NCBI GenBank assembly: GCA_019873735.1
Contig: JAIOAQ010000010.1
Coordinates: 16,607-80,606 of the forward strand
Source: Chloroflexota bacterium
GTDB taxonomy: Bacteria > Chloroflexota > Anaerolineae > Anaerolineales > Villigracilaceae
Direction: 5' to 3'
DNA length: 64,000 nt
The notes under the pieces: generated by a model
Seen by the model: the letters and a program-made list of their open reading frames with translations, nothing else
Told to the model about the DNA's origin: nothing
Databases searched by the model: none
Position numbers and translations under genes: made by a program
Shown: positions 51,013 to 59,158 of the stretch, piece by piece
How the letters are laid out: each line of letters begins with the position of its first letter
Numbering within the stretch: position 1 is the stretch's first letter

Positions 51013-52089
51013 ATGAGAGTTGTCGTTGCCATGTCCGGAGGCGTAGATTCCTCCGTCGCCGCGGCCCTGCTGAAACAGCAGGGCCATGACGTGATTGGGA
51101 TGATGCTGCGTCTCTGGTCTGAGCCGGGCAAAGAAGACAGTAACCGCTGCTGCACGCCCGATTCCATGTCGCTCGCCCGGCGCGTGGCGGCCAAACTCGA
51201 TATCCCCTTCTACGTGGTGGATGCCAAAGAGGTCTTCCGCCAGACGGTGGTGGAAGCCTTCCTGGCCGGTTACGCCGCCGGCCAGACGCCCAACCCGTGC
51301 CTGGTCTGCAACCGTCTCATCCGCTGGCAATTTCTGTTTGAGCGCGCCCTCGACCTGGGCGCCGAGTGCATGGCCACCGGTCACTATGTGCGCCGGCAGA
51401 CGGTGGACGGCACCTATCAATTGCTGCGCGCCGTGGATCGCAGCAAAGATCAGTCCTACGTTTTGCATGTCCTGACGCAGGACAAACTGGCCCGCAGTTT
51501 GTTTCCGGTGGGGGAGTATCCCAAGTCCGAAATCCGCACCCTGGCGCGGACCTTTGGCCTGCCCACCGCTCACCGGCCGGATAGCCAGGACCTGTGCTTC
51601 CTGGCAGGCGAGGATTACCGCGCCTTCCTGCGCCGCCACGCGCCGGAGATGGCCCTCCCCGGCCCGATTCGCACCCGCGACGGGCAGACGCTTGGTCAGC
51701 ACAATGGCCTGGCCAACTATACGATTGGTCAGCGCAAGGGACTGGGGCTCTCCTCGCCGCAGCCGCTCTATGTGCTGGAAAAAGACGCCGCCGCCAACGT
51801 CCTGATTGTCGGCCCGGCGGAGGAACTGGGGGCGCAGGTCTGCGAGGTGGGCGAGGTGAACTGGATTTCCGGTCAGCCGCCGGCCGGGACATTTCGGGCC
51901 GAGGTCAAGGCGCGCTACACGGCCAAAGAAGTCCCGGCGGAGGTGACGCCGCTCGAAACGGGCAGCAGGTGTCGGGTCCGCTTTGAGGCGCTGGTGCGGG
52001 ACCTGACGCCAGGGCAGGCGGCGGTGTTCTATGACGGCGATCTTGTCCTCGGCGGGGGGACGATTCTGTCGGTCAAGGCGGGCGCCTGA
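51013..52089 (+). CDS. mnmA: tRNA 2-thiouridylase MnmA
   Basis: About 358 residues from the ATG at 51013, preceded by GGGAAGG; an in-frame TTG five codons earlier is weaker. PP-loop VVAMSGGVDSSVAA, first catalytic Cys in NPCLVCNRLIRW, second in RPDSQDLCFLAGEDYRAFL, tRNA contact regions TIGQRKGLGLSSPQPLYVLEKDAAAN. It adds sulfur at position 34 of Lys/Glu/Gln tRNAs, with sulfur from the iscS product encoded two genes upstream. Confidence 0.95.
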   Translation: MRVVVAMSGGVDSSVAAALLKQQGHDVIGMMLRLWSEPGKEDSNRCCTPDSMSLARRVAAKLDIPFYVVDAKEVFRQTVVEAFLAGYAAGQTPNPCLVCNRLIRWQFLFERALDLGAECMATGHYVRRQTVDGTYQLLRAVDRSKDQSYVLHVLTQDKLARSLFPVGEYPKSEIRTLARTFGLPTAHRPDSQDLCFLAGEDYRAFLRRHAPEMALPGPIRTRDGQTLGQHNGLANYTIGQRKGLGLSSPQPLYVLEKDAAANVLIVGPAEELGAQVCEVGEVNWISGQPPAGTFRAEVKARYTAKEVPAEVTPLETGSRCRVRFEALVRDLTPGQAAVFYDGDLVLGGGTILSVKAGA

Positions 52090-52167
52090 CGACATGGAAA
52101 GAGAAATCTCTATAACAGAGGCCCACCTTGCACTATTATCGTGGAGAGATTTGGAAAGAAGGCAAAC

Positions 52168-53742
52168 GTGAAAAAGACAATGATCATCTATCTGGTTTTC
52201 CTCTTCTTGCTGACCTCGTGCCTCAACAACGGCAGTGAGATGTCCTCAACAGCACAGGGAGCAACCGTAACCAATACGCCCACCTTGACGGCCGTCTCCG
52301 CGCCTACGTTTCCTCCCACGCCGGTCCCGCCGACGCCCATCCCCAGCCCAACCCCGCTGCCTGCAATCGAACTGACTTATCACCGCATTCAAATCGAATA
52401 CCTCCTGACCTCCGACTGGGGCTCGCTGGAAATCACCGGAATCGAGAACGCCCTGGCAGTCACGGTGATCGAACAGACCGGCACGCCAAATGTGAGTGTC
52501 ACGGCCAGCCAGATTGATGTCAATCGCCCGCTGGCCGACCTGAAGACCCAGCCGGAAGTTCGCCTGCTGATCGAGGTGGCCCTGCCGGCCGATACGAGCG
52601 GTATGCTCAAGTTCCTGTCTCAGCACGGAGCAATCAACGGTTCACTGACCCGCGTCTACCTGCTGCCCGTTGACGGGGAGGCGCTGCTGCTCCGGGAGTT
52701 CGATCACCGCTGGGTAGACCCGAACAACCCCGACACCAGCGCGGCCCGCTTCACTGTTGACCTGAGCGCGCTGCAGACGGCCGTGCCCTGGAAACAGTCC
52801 GTGTCGCGTAGCGGCATCGAGCGGCTGGTCTGGGCGATCTACTATCCCTGGTATATGGAGGAGTTCGGTCAGCGCTGGTGGGCGAGTGACATCTGGACCG
52901 ACCGGCCGCTTGAACCCTGGTCGTCGGACGACCCTGCCGGCCTGCGCGCGCACATCGAGCAGGCCCGCTCGGCCGGCATTGACGGTTTCCTGGTCGAATG
53001 GTGCGGCGGACCGACTCTCGGCGACGCGCTGATCGATCGGAACTTTGGTACGCTGCTCGACCTGGCGCTCGAACTGAATTTCAAGATCGCGGCTTATTAT
53101 GACCTGCTATGCACCGGAGATGAGTTCCGGCCGGCCGACCTGGAGTACCTGCTGACCGTCCACGCGGCTCACCCGGCCTACTATCACATGAACGGCCTGC
53201 CGGTCGTGGTGATGTACAGCACCGGGTCGGAAGATCCGTCGGAATGGCCGGGCCTGCTGGACGGGTTCCGCCAGCGCGGGCTGGATGCCATCTTTGTCGG
53301 CGAGAGTTACGATCCCGCCCAGTTTGCTTTCTTTGACGGCCTGCACCAGTACCACAATTTCTACATCGCCGATCTCCCCGAGGTCTATCGCGCCGTCCAG
53401 CAGGCCTCGCTGCTGCAGAGCCTGTCCGCTCCGGCTGGTCGGCCGCGCTTCTGGGCCGCCACCGTCGCGCCCGGCTTCGACAACACCCCGCTCTACAACG
53501 GGCGCGATACCCTGGCCCAGGGCATGACCGAGCAGGACATCACCATTCTGGACCGCGCCGATGGCCAGACCTATAGCAACGCCTGGGAAATGGCCATCCA
53601 GAGCGGCGCGGAGTGGATCATCATCACCTCCTGGAACGAATGGCAGGAGAACAGCCACATTGAGCCGAGCCAGTATTACGGCACTCAGTACCTCGACCTG
53701 ACACGAGATTTCATAAACGCATGGAAACACAACACCCCATGA
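52168..53742 (+). CDS. GH99-like glycoside hydrolase lipoprotein
   Basis: About 524 residues from the GTG at 52168 (MKKTMIIYL), which follows AAGAAGG. Lipobox LLTSCLN, Thr/Pro linker, a beta domain (about 80-220), then a (beta/alpha)8-like domain with VWAIYYPWYMEEFGQRWW, SAGIDGFLVEWCGGP, GLPVVVMYSTGSEDP and IIITSWNEWQENSHIEPSQYYG. The YYPWY and TSWNEWxE-xxIEPS-xYG motifs are those of GH99/GH71-type and 'WbsX-like' proteins (endo-acting mannosidases). The substrate is not predictable. It overlaps the following gene by four bases. Confidence 0.82.
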   Translation: MKKTMIIYLVFLFLLTSCLNNGSEMSSTAQGATVTNTPTLTAVSAPTFPPTPVPPTPIPSPTPLPAIELTYHRIQIEYLLTSDWGSLEITGIENALAVTVIEQTGTPNVSVTASQIDVNRPLADLKTQPEVRLLIEVALPADTSGMLKFLSQHGAINGSLTRVYLLPVDGEALLLREFDHRWVDPNNPDTSAARFTVDLSALQTAVPWKQSVSRSGIERLVWAIYYPWYMEEFGQRWWASDIWTDRPLEPWSSDDPAGLRAHIEQARSAGIDGFLVEWCGGPTLGDALIDRNFGTLLDLALELNFKIAAYYDLLCTGDEFRPADLEYLLTVHAAHPAYYHMNGLPVVVMYSTGSEDPSEWPGLLDGFRQRGLDAIFVGESYDPAQFAFFDGLHQYHNFYIADLPEVYRAVQQASLLQSLSAPAGRPRFWAATVAPGFDNTPLYNGRDTLAQGMTEQDITILDRADGQTYSNAWEMAIQSGAEWIIITSWNEWQENSHIEPSQYYGTQYLDLTRDFINAWKHNTP

Positions 53743-54716
53743 ATGTTCCGCTAGATTGGCTGCTTGAGGGCGAACCCTGGATTGTATATCGTACCAGGCG
53801 CGATTTGCTGGGGCAGTCTGAAGACGACCCTCAGGTAAAGTCTGCCCGAAACGCAATGCTGGCAAGTGCCCAGGTGCAAAACCTGGTTGCCGAACTATCA
53901 GACTGGCCGGGGGTGGTGATATCAAGCCACAAGAGCGCCAGCCAACCGTTTCATAAACTGACATTTATTGCCGATCTGGGGTTGGCCATGCATGACCCCG
54001 GCATTGACGCGATTGCAGGCCGCATTTTGGAACATCAGTCCGCCGAAGGCCCTTTCCAACTTCCAATGAGTGTCTCTGTACACTATGGGGGAACGAGACA
54101 GGATCAATGGGCCTGGGCGTTGTGCGATGCGCCGCTTATTGTGTATGCATTGATCAAATTTGGCCTGGAGAACGAACCTGCGGTGCAGGCAGCCATCAAA
54201 TACCTTGTTGGATTAATACGCGAGAATGGCTGGCCCTGCGCCGTTTCGAAGGAATTGGGTAAGTTCCGTGGACCAGGACGCAAGGATGATCCTTGCCCGT
54301 TTGCGAATCTGGCCATGCTCAAGGCGCTTTCGGAAGTTGAATCGTTGCGCGATAGCCCGGCCTGTCAAATTGGCGCAGAGGCACTTCTCACTTTATGGAA
54401 CGAAAGTGCGACACAACACCCATATATGTTCTATGCCGGCACCGATTTTCGTAAACTCAAAGTGCCGTTTGTCTGGTATGATCTCATGCACGTGCTTGAT
54501 GTGCTGTCACGGTTTTCGTGGCTTCGAAAAGATGCCCGCCTGTTGGATATGCTTGAAATACTGAAAAGCAAGGCAGATCGGCAAGGGCGCTTTACACCCG
54601 AATCAATTTGGACAGCATGGAAGGAGTGGGAGTTCGGGCAGAAAAAGGAGCCGTCTCGCTGGCTGACCTTGATGGCATGGAGGATCATCAGAAGGATAGA
54701 ATCTGAAGCGCGATAG
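53739..54716 (+). CDS. Uncharacterised alpha/alpha-barrel-like protein (prenyltransferase/squalene-cyclase-like repeats)
   Basis: About 325 residues. Start is taken as the ATG at 53739, overlapping the upstream stop as ATGA; an ATG at 53721 is an alternative. The repeating helical pairs (LTFIADLGLAMHDPGIDAIAGRILEHQSAEGPF, then VQAAIKYLVGLIRENGWPC and CPFANLAMLKALSEV) with 'GPF' and 'GWPC' turns resemble the terpenoid cyclase/prenyltransferase repeat fold. No DxDD catalytic motif is seen. No signal peptide. I cannot assign a function. Coupled to the GH99-like lipoprotein gene. Confidence 0.65.
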   Translation: MNVPLDWLLEGEPWIVYRTRRDLLGQSEDDPQVKSARNAMLASAQVQNLVAELSDWPGVVISSHKSASQPFHKLTFIADLGLAMHDPGIDAIAGRILEHQSAEGPFQLPMSVSVHYGGTRQDQWAWALCDAPLIVYALIKFGLENEPAVQAAIKYLVGLIRENGWPCAVSKELGKFRGPGRKDDPCPFANLAMLKALSEVESLRDSPACQIGAEALLTLWNESATQHPYMFYAGTDFRKLKVPFVWYDLMHVLDVLSRFSWLRKDARLLDMLEILKSKADRQGRFTPESIWTAWKEWEFGQKKEPSRWLTLMAWRIIRRIESEAR

Positions 54717-55019
54717 AGTAAAGATGTGTAAGAGAACGCGGAAGCCGTTCGCCGAATTGCGTTTGGTGTTAAAATAAAAAACAATGGTTTCCAAACAACC
54801 GCAACCCGTTCAAGCCGGTTAAGATACCTGTGGATGCGCAGGCAAAAGTACGCGCGAAGGAATGGCAACTGCGGGCAATGGCACGGCAGGGCGGAGACCT
54901 CCACCACGAGAAACCACCTTGGCGGTGTGATACTCGGCGTAACTCCTACGAGACAGGAGGGCGTACTTCACAGCGCATTGTTCTGTGCCTTTGTTCGTCT
55001 TGTTCATAAGGAGATTCGC
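54717..55019. other. 303-base gap with no supported gene
   Basis: Contains only short overlapping frames and no recognisable RNA motif. A minus-strand frame of 62 codons (54819-55007) has no family resemblance. The part 54830-54990 is G/C-rich with possible stems (CTCCACCACG, CCACCTTGG), so a structured leader for the DUF805 gene cannot be excluded. Confidence 0.4.
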
Positions 55020-55397
55020 ATGAACTGGTACCTTACTGTCCTGAAAAAATATGCGGTTTTCAGCGGCCGCGCAAGGAGGAAGGAATACTGGATGTTCTTC
55101 CTCTTCAACGTCATTTTCACCATCTTGGCCACCGTCCTGGATAACCTTCTGGGAACCGCTATTGAAGATTTGGGCTATGGCTTTTTCTACATCGTGTATG
55201 CCCTGGCAGTTCTTGTTCCCTCACTGGCCGTAGCCGTTCGGAGACTCCACGATATTGGCAAAAGCGGCTGGTGGCTTCTCGTCTCGTTTGTCCCTCTGAT
55301 CGGCGGCATTTGGCTGCTGGTCTTGCTGGCTACCGACAGCCAGCCCGGCGAGAATGAATACGGTCCCAACCCTAAAGAGAATCCTGTTGCGTCGTAG
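55020..55397 (+). CDS. DUF805 family membrane protein
   Basis: 125 residues with four hydrophobic segments. MNWYLTVLKKYAVFSGRARRKEYWMFFLFN and VAVRRLHDIGKSGWWLLVSFVPLIGGIWLLVLLATDSQPGENEYGPNP are the DUF805 signature. Function of the family is unknown. Ribosome site AAGGAG precedes the ATG, and a strong terminator follows. Confidence 0.93.
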   Translation: MNWYLTVLKKYAVFSGRARRKEYWMFFLFNVIFTILATVLDNLLGTAIEDLGYGFFYIVYALAVLVPSLAVAVRRLHDIGKSGWWLLVSFVPLIGGIWLLVLLATDSQPGENEYGPNPKENPVAS

Positions 55398-55419
55398 CGT
55401 TTCTGTTGGTTGTTTTTAG

Positions 55420-55466
55420 AATCAAAACGAGCCTTGCGTTAAGCGTAAGGCTCGTTTTGATTTTAT
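55420..55466 (+). terminator. Terminator between DUF805 and FGE-like genes
   Basis: Arms AATCAAAACGAGCCTT (from 55420) and AAGGCTCGTTTTGATT (to 55462) around CGTTAAGCGT; followed by TTATT on the plus strand and TTTTAGA-like sequence on the minus. Works for both convergent genes. Confidence 0.88.
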
Positions 55467-55548
55467 TCACCGGTTCAACCGTTGCCGAAATAAGCGTTTC
55501 CCCCAGGGCTTTTGTGAGCAGATAAGCGCCGTATTGCTGACGCCGCGT

Positions 55549-57081
55549 CTATTGGCATGTACATATATCCTGGCATGCAACCGTTGGCGGGCAGTTGGGA
55601 TCGGGCCTGCAGACCAGGGTTTGCCCGGGAGGACATCCGCCTGGGTTGCCGCCGCCGGTGCACGATTTGAACTTGATCTGAGCGGTCTGACACAATGTCC
55701 CGACTGCCGGATAGGGATAACACTTGCCATCAACGGCATAGGTGCCGGCCGGGCACAGAGGGTATGAGTTGCTGGAAGGCAGCGCCTGGCAGCAATTGTT
55801 GGCTGCATTGTAGGTGAAACCAGGCAGACAGGCCGTCCCTGGCGGCACAGAGCCGTTGTAAACACAACTGCTCCCGTCCGCGCTCAGCGTGTAGGATGGA
55901 GCGCATGTTGGCGCGCCAACAGGCCCGGCCTCGCACTTGGCGCAAATCTCCACGCTTCCGGGGGAGGAACAGACGTACAGGTTTCCGCTCACAAGCGTGC
56001 AACCACCAGCATTGATAGCCGCTCCATCGGGGCCGCTAAATGTGATGTTTGTGAGCGGTGTGTTGTTTTGGCCGCAATAAGAGCCCTGAGAGATGGAAAG
56101 ATCCGGGCATTTGAATGCAGGGATTTCGCCGCTTGCGTTAGCGTTGGGCGGCATCTCGTAAACCACTGCTGTTTGGCAGAAAGGCGCATAACCGGTTGGA
56201 TCTTCCACCACACAACGGAAACCGAGATCGTTGCGGCGGTCGCCGGGGTTGCTGGCAAAACGACGCGCCGATTCCGACAGGTAACCTGCGCTTGAAAAAC
56301 TGTTGGAGCGGACAGAGCGCTTAATCCCCGAATCTGGTCCCAGCGGATCGCGGTCGGGTGCTTCGGTGTAGTAGCCCGGTTTATACCAATCGGCTACCCA
56401 CTCGAAAACATTCCCCGCCATGTCAAAAGCGCCGTAGAAACTCTGACCTTGCGGATACTTGTTGACCTCGGTGGTGGTAGTGACACAGGTGCCAAAGTTG
56501 AGCAAATCACAGGAAGGCGCCGCATCACCCCATGGGTAAATATTGCCATCTGGGCCGCGGGCGGTTTTCTCCCACTCTGCCTCGGTAGGCAAACGCCCGC
56601 TAACCCAACTGCAGTAAGCGGCCGCCTGGCTATGGTCAATGCCGACAACAGGATCGTTTGCCCGTAAAGGATTCGTGTAGGCCTGGTTGATTTTGACATC
56701 CGGCGGGAGACAGTTTCCGGCCTCTACACAACGGGCGTACTGAGCATTGGTCACCGGAAAACGATAAATCCAAAAATCGCTCAAGTAGATGCGGCGAATG
56801 GGGTTATCGTCGCCGCCATTGCCCATAGTGAACTCTCCTGCCGGCACCGCTACCAGAATGCTGCCATCCACATACAGGTAAGTGCTGCCTCTTTTCATCT
56901 CTGGGCCGACAAGCAATACTGGCGCAAGCGTAGGTTCGGCCGTTGGGGGCAGGGTGGTTTCGGTTGGTGCCGCCTGGATTGGCGCCTCGGTCGGCGCCGC
57001 CGTTAGCGCTTCGGGTGCCTGCGGCGCGCACGAGGCCAGGAATACGGACAAAAGAAGAAAAACGAACAACAACTTTTTCAT
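55549..57081 (-). CDS. Formylglycine-generating-enzyme-like (FGE-sulfatase) lipoprotein with Cys-rich tail
   Basis: 510 residues. Lipobox LASCAPQ, Thr/Pro/Ala linker to about residue 60, then an FGE-sulfatase domain: AVPAGEFTMGNGGDDNP, IYRFPVTNAQYARCVEAGNC, RLPTEAEWEKTARGPDGNIYPWGD, AFDMAGNVFEWVADWY and RRNDLGFRCV. This is the SUMF1-type fold, but the paired catalytic cysteines of true FGE (a Cys near 'GGSYxC') are not seen, so a structural or binding role is likely. From about 300 a long cysteine-rich region (GSYCGQ, GGCTLVSGNLYVCSS, ACLPGFTYNAANNCC, ending ACQDICTCQ) follows, unusual for the family. Confidence 0.85.
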   Translation of the reverse strand: MKKLLFVFLLLSVFLASCAPQAPEALTAAPTEAPIQAAPTETTLPPTAEPTLAPVLLVGPEMKRGSTYLYVDGSILVAVPAGEFTMGNGGDDNPIRRIYLSDFWIYRFPVTNAQYARCVEAGNCLPPDVKINQAYTNPLRANDPVVGIDHSQAAAYCSWVSGRLPTEAEWEKTARGPDGNIYPWGDAAPSCDLLNFGTCVTTTTEVNKYPQGQSFYGAFDMAGNVFEWVADWYKPGYYTEAPDRDPLGPDSGIKRSVRSNSFSSAGYLSESARRFASNPGDRRNDLGFRCVVEDPTGYAPFCQTAVVYEMPPNANASGEIPAFKCPDLSISQGSYCGQNNTPLTNITFSGPDGAAINAGGCTLVSGNLYVCSSPGSVEICAKCEAGPVGAPTCAPSYTLSADGSSCVYNGSVPPGTACLPGFTYNAANNCCQALPSSNSYPLCPAGTYAVDGKCYPYPAVGTLCQTAQIKFKSCTGGGNPGGCPPGQTLVCRPDPNCPPTVACQDICTCQ

Positions 57082-57108
57082 TGAGCGGCTCCTGTATATG
57101 ATAAAATT

Positions 57109-57121
57109 GACAAATATTGTC
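57109..57121. promoter_or_regulatory. Palindrome at the FGE-like gene promoter
   Basis: GACAAATATTGTC, five-base arms around a three-base centre, three bases downstream of the -10 box of the FGE-like gene. Confidence 0.55.
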
Positions 57122-57124
57122 TTT

Positions 57125-57152
57125 ATTTTACCGTCTGTGCCGCGCTTTTCAA
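57125..57152 (-). promoter_or_regulatory. Promoter of the FGE-like gene
   Basis: Minus strand: TTGAAA (57152-57147), 16-base spacer, TAAAAT (57130-57125). Confidence 0.65.
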
Positions 57153-57278
57153 TAGGTCATTGGTCATCGGTTTTGATTTCTGCATACGCCTTTGGGCTTC
57201 AGGAACACCGCGCTCAGTGATTGGCCTTTTGCTCAATGATCGTTTGTCGAATACCCTGTAAACTATCGCCAAAACCCA

Positions 57279-57306
57279 TTGCGTTGAGTCTGTTTTGCGA
57301 TATACT
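57279..57306 (+). promoter_or_regulatory. Promoter of the 93-aa membrane protein gene
   Basis: TTGCGT, 16-base spacer, TATACT (57301-57306). The ATG follows 6 bases later. Confidence 0.65.
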
Positions 57307-57312
57307 TTTGCC

Positions 57313-57594
57313 ATGACTCTTCCCGCTTTTTTGCTTGGTGTGCTCATCTCCACCCTGTGTGGCGTGGCATTCCATTTCATTTTTGGCGGCGGTTTCAGGC
57401 GTCTGGCGCTGTATGTGGCCGTTGGCTGGATTGGCTTTTGGGGCGGACACTTGCTTGGAACGCTTCGCGGCTGGACCTTTCTGGCCATTGGCCCCCTCCA
57501 GACAGGGCCGGCCGTGCTGAGCGCCATCATCCTGCTGGGAGTGACGGCAGCCCTGAGCCGATTGTCAATTGGCGCTGCCGATTCGGAATCCTGA
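57313..57594 (+). CDS. Small membrane protein upstream of trmI
   Basis: 93 residues from the ATG at 57313 (MTLPAFLLGVLISTLCG). Three hydrophobic segments, a glycine-rich first part (HFIFGGGFRRL) and GWIGFWGGHLLGTLRG. Seen as a small membrane protein without named function. The -10 box lies six bases before the ATG and no ribosome site is present, so a leaderless message is likely. It ends 17 bases before trmI. Confidence 0.75.
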   Translation: MTLPAFLLGVLISTLCGVAFHFIFGGGFRRLALYVAVGWIGFWGGHLLGTLRGWTFLAIGPLQTGPAVLSAIILLGVTAALSRLSIGAADSES

Positions 57595-57611
57595 AAATTG
57601 CGAGGCGTCTT

Positions 57612-58475
57612 GTGCCCTGGAATCTAAAATCTACGCACGCACAGGCTGGCGACCTGGCACAACTGGTTGGCCTGCGCCACAAACACATTATTTTTACGCT
57701 CACCCCCGGTGCCGAGATCCACACACACCGGGGAATGCTCAAGCACGATGACCTGATTGGCCTGCCGTGGGGCAGCCAGGTTTTCAGCCATCAGGGCAGC
57801 CCCTTCTTTTTGCTCCAGCCCGCTTTGGGCGACTTGTTGATCGATTTGCCGCGCAATACGCAGATTCTGTACCCCAAGGACATTGGCTATATTCTGGTGA
57901 CCATGGGAATCGGCCCGGGTCAACGCGTCCTTGAAGCGGGTACCGGTTCCGGTTCGATGACCATCGCCCTGGCATACGCCGTTGGCCCAGAAGGGCGCGT
58001 CATCAGTTATGAGGCCCGCCCCGAAATTCAAAACCTGGCGCGCAAGAACCTGGAACGTGTAGGCTTGCAGGAACGGGTGGAATTCAAATTGAGGGACATC
58101 GCCGCCGGCTTTGATGAGACCAATGTTGATGCCTTTTTCCTGGATGTCATCAACCCTTACGATTACATCGCACAGGTGCGAGAAGCGCTCAAGCCCGGCG
58201 GATTCTTCTGCGGCCTGGTGCCGACATTCAATCAGGCAGCCCGTTTGCTGGGCGCCCTGCGCCTGAACAAGTTTGCTTTTCTTGAAGTCTGCGAGATTTT
58301 GTTGCGTTATTACAAGCCAGAGCCCACCCGCTTGCGCCCAACCGACCGCATGGTGGCCCATACCGGCTTCCTGGTCTTCGCCCGGCGGGTGGAAATTTCT
58401 GAGGATGCCCGCGCTCGAGATTTGCTCAAAGAAACGGGCGCAATTGGGCTGGAAGACACCCCCGACGCGGACTGA
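57612..58475 (+). CDS. trmI: tRNA (adenine-N1)-58 methyltransferase TrmI
   Basis: About 287 residues from the GTG at 57612, which has GAGG six bases before it; a longer frame overlaps the upstream gene. Family features: HTHRGMLKHDDLIGLPWGS, FFLLQPALGDLLIDLPRNTQILYPKDIGYILVTMGIGPGQ, SAM-binding VLEAGTGSGSMTIALAYAVG and the acidic DAFFLDVINPYDYI. It methylates A58 in the T-loop of tRNA. Known family members are common in Actinobacteria, Thermus and Chloroflexota. Confidence 0.93.
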   Translation: MPWNLKSTHAQAGDLAQLVGLRHKHIIFTLTPGAEIHTHRGMLKHDDLIGLPWGSQVFSHQGSPFFLLQPALGDLLIDLPRNTQILYPKDIGYILVTMGIGPGQRVLEAGTGSGSMTIALAYAVGPEGRVISYEARPEIQNLARKNLERVGLQERVEFKLRDIAAGFDETNVDAFFLDVINPYDYIAQVREALKPGGFFCGLVPTFNQAARLLGALRLNKFAFLEVCEILLRYYKPEPTRLRPTDRMVAHTGFLVFARRVEISEDARARDLLKETGAIGLEDTPDAD

Positions 58476-58494
58476 CGCCACCAACTGACGCCGG

Positions 58495-59097
58495 ATGATT
58501 TCTCTCAACGAGCACCTCATCTCTCAGCGCCTGGCAGCGGCCTATCGGCCGGGTCTGCAAACGACCGATGGCTATGCCAGATTGCTGCAAGGCAAAAACC
58601 TGATTTGCGCCGCGGTTTTGATGCCCCTGGTGCAGATTGGAGCAGACTGGCATCTGCTCTTCACGCGCCGGACCGAGCGCGTCGACCAGCATAAGGGACA
58701 GGTCTCCTTCCCCGGCGGCGCCTGCGACCCCGGTGAGACCACTCCCGAACAGACCGCCCTGCGCGAGGCAGAAGAAGAGATTGGCCTTCGACCGTCGGAT
58801 GTCCGCCTGCTTGGCCGTATGAATACCCTTGTCACGATTACCGGCTATCAGGTTGCCCAGGTGGTGGGCCTTATCCCCTGGCCCTATGTCTTTCGGGTAT
58901 CGACGTATGAAGTAGAACGCCTGTTTACAATGCCGCTGGATTGGCTTGCCCGCCGTGAGAATCGCTGGGAATTTTATCGCCCCGACTCGGGTCTGCCCGT
59001 GTTGGCCTATCACCCCTATGATGGGGAATTGTTGTGGGGAGCAACGGCGCGCATGGCGCTTGACTTTCTTAAAGTCATTGGCCTGGCCGATGGATAG
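58495..59097 (+). CDS. CoA-type Nudix hydrolase
   Basis: 200 residues. Nudix box GGACDPGETTPEQTALREAEEEIGL with the preceding LFTRRTERVDQHKGQVSFPGG, the CoA-pyrophosphatase (NudL/PCD1) signature with 'HxGQVxFPGG'. It likely cleaves CoA derivatives to phosphopantetheine products. The ATG overlaps nothing and lies 19 bases past trmI. Confidence 0.93.
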   Translation: MISLNEHLISQRLAAAYRPGLQTTDGYARLLQGKNLICAAVLMPLVQIGADWHLLFTRRTERVDQHKGQVSFPGGACDPGETTPEQTALREAEEEIGLRPSDVRLLGRMNTLVTITGYQVAQVVGLIPWPYVFRVSTYEVERLFTMPLDWLARRENRWEFYRPDSGLPVLAYHPYDGELLWGATARMALDFLKVIGLADG

Positions 59098-59099
59098 CA

Positions 59100-59137
59100 T
59101 TTAAAAACGCCCGCCGCCCAAAGGCGGCAGGCGCAAT
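59100..59137 (-). terminator. Terminator of rplY (shared with the Nudix gene)
   Basis: Arms CGCCCGCCGCC (59108-59118) and GGCGGCAGGCG (59123-59133) with loop CAAA; on the minus strand it is followed by TTTTTAA. Confidence 0.85.
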
Positions 59138-59158
59138 CGGTCAAATCCGGGGCACGGA

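Noticed and set aside
54830..54990. Riboswitch or structured RNA before DUF805
   Set aside because: Some stems can be drawn, but no conserved core of a known riboswitch class was recognised.
54819..55007. 62-codon minus-strand frame
   Set aside because: No ribosome site, no family resemblance and atypical composition; not enough to call a gene.
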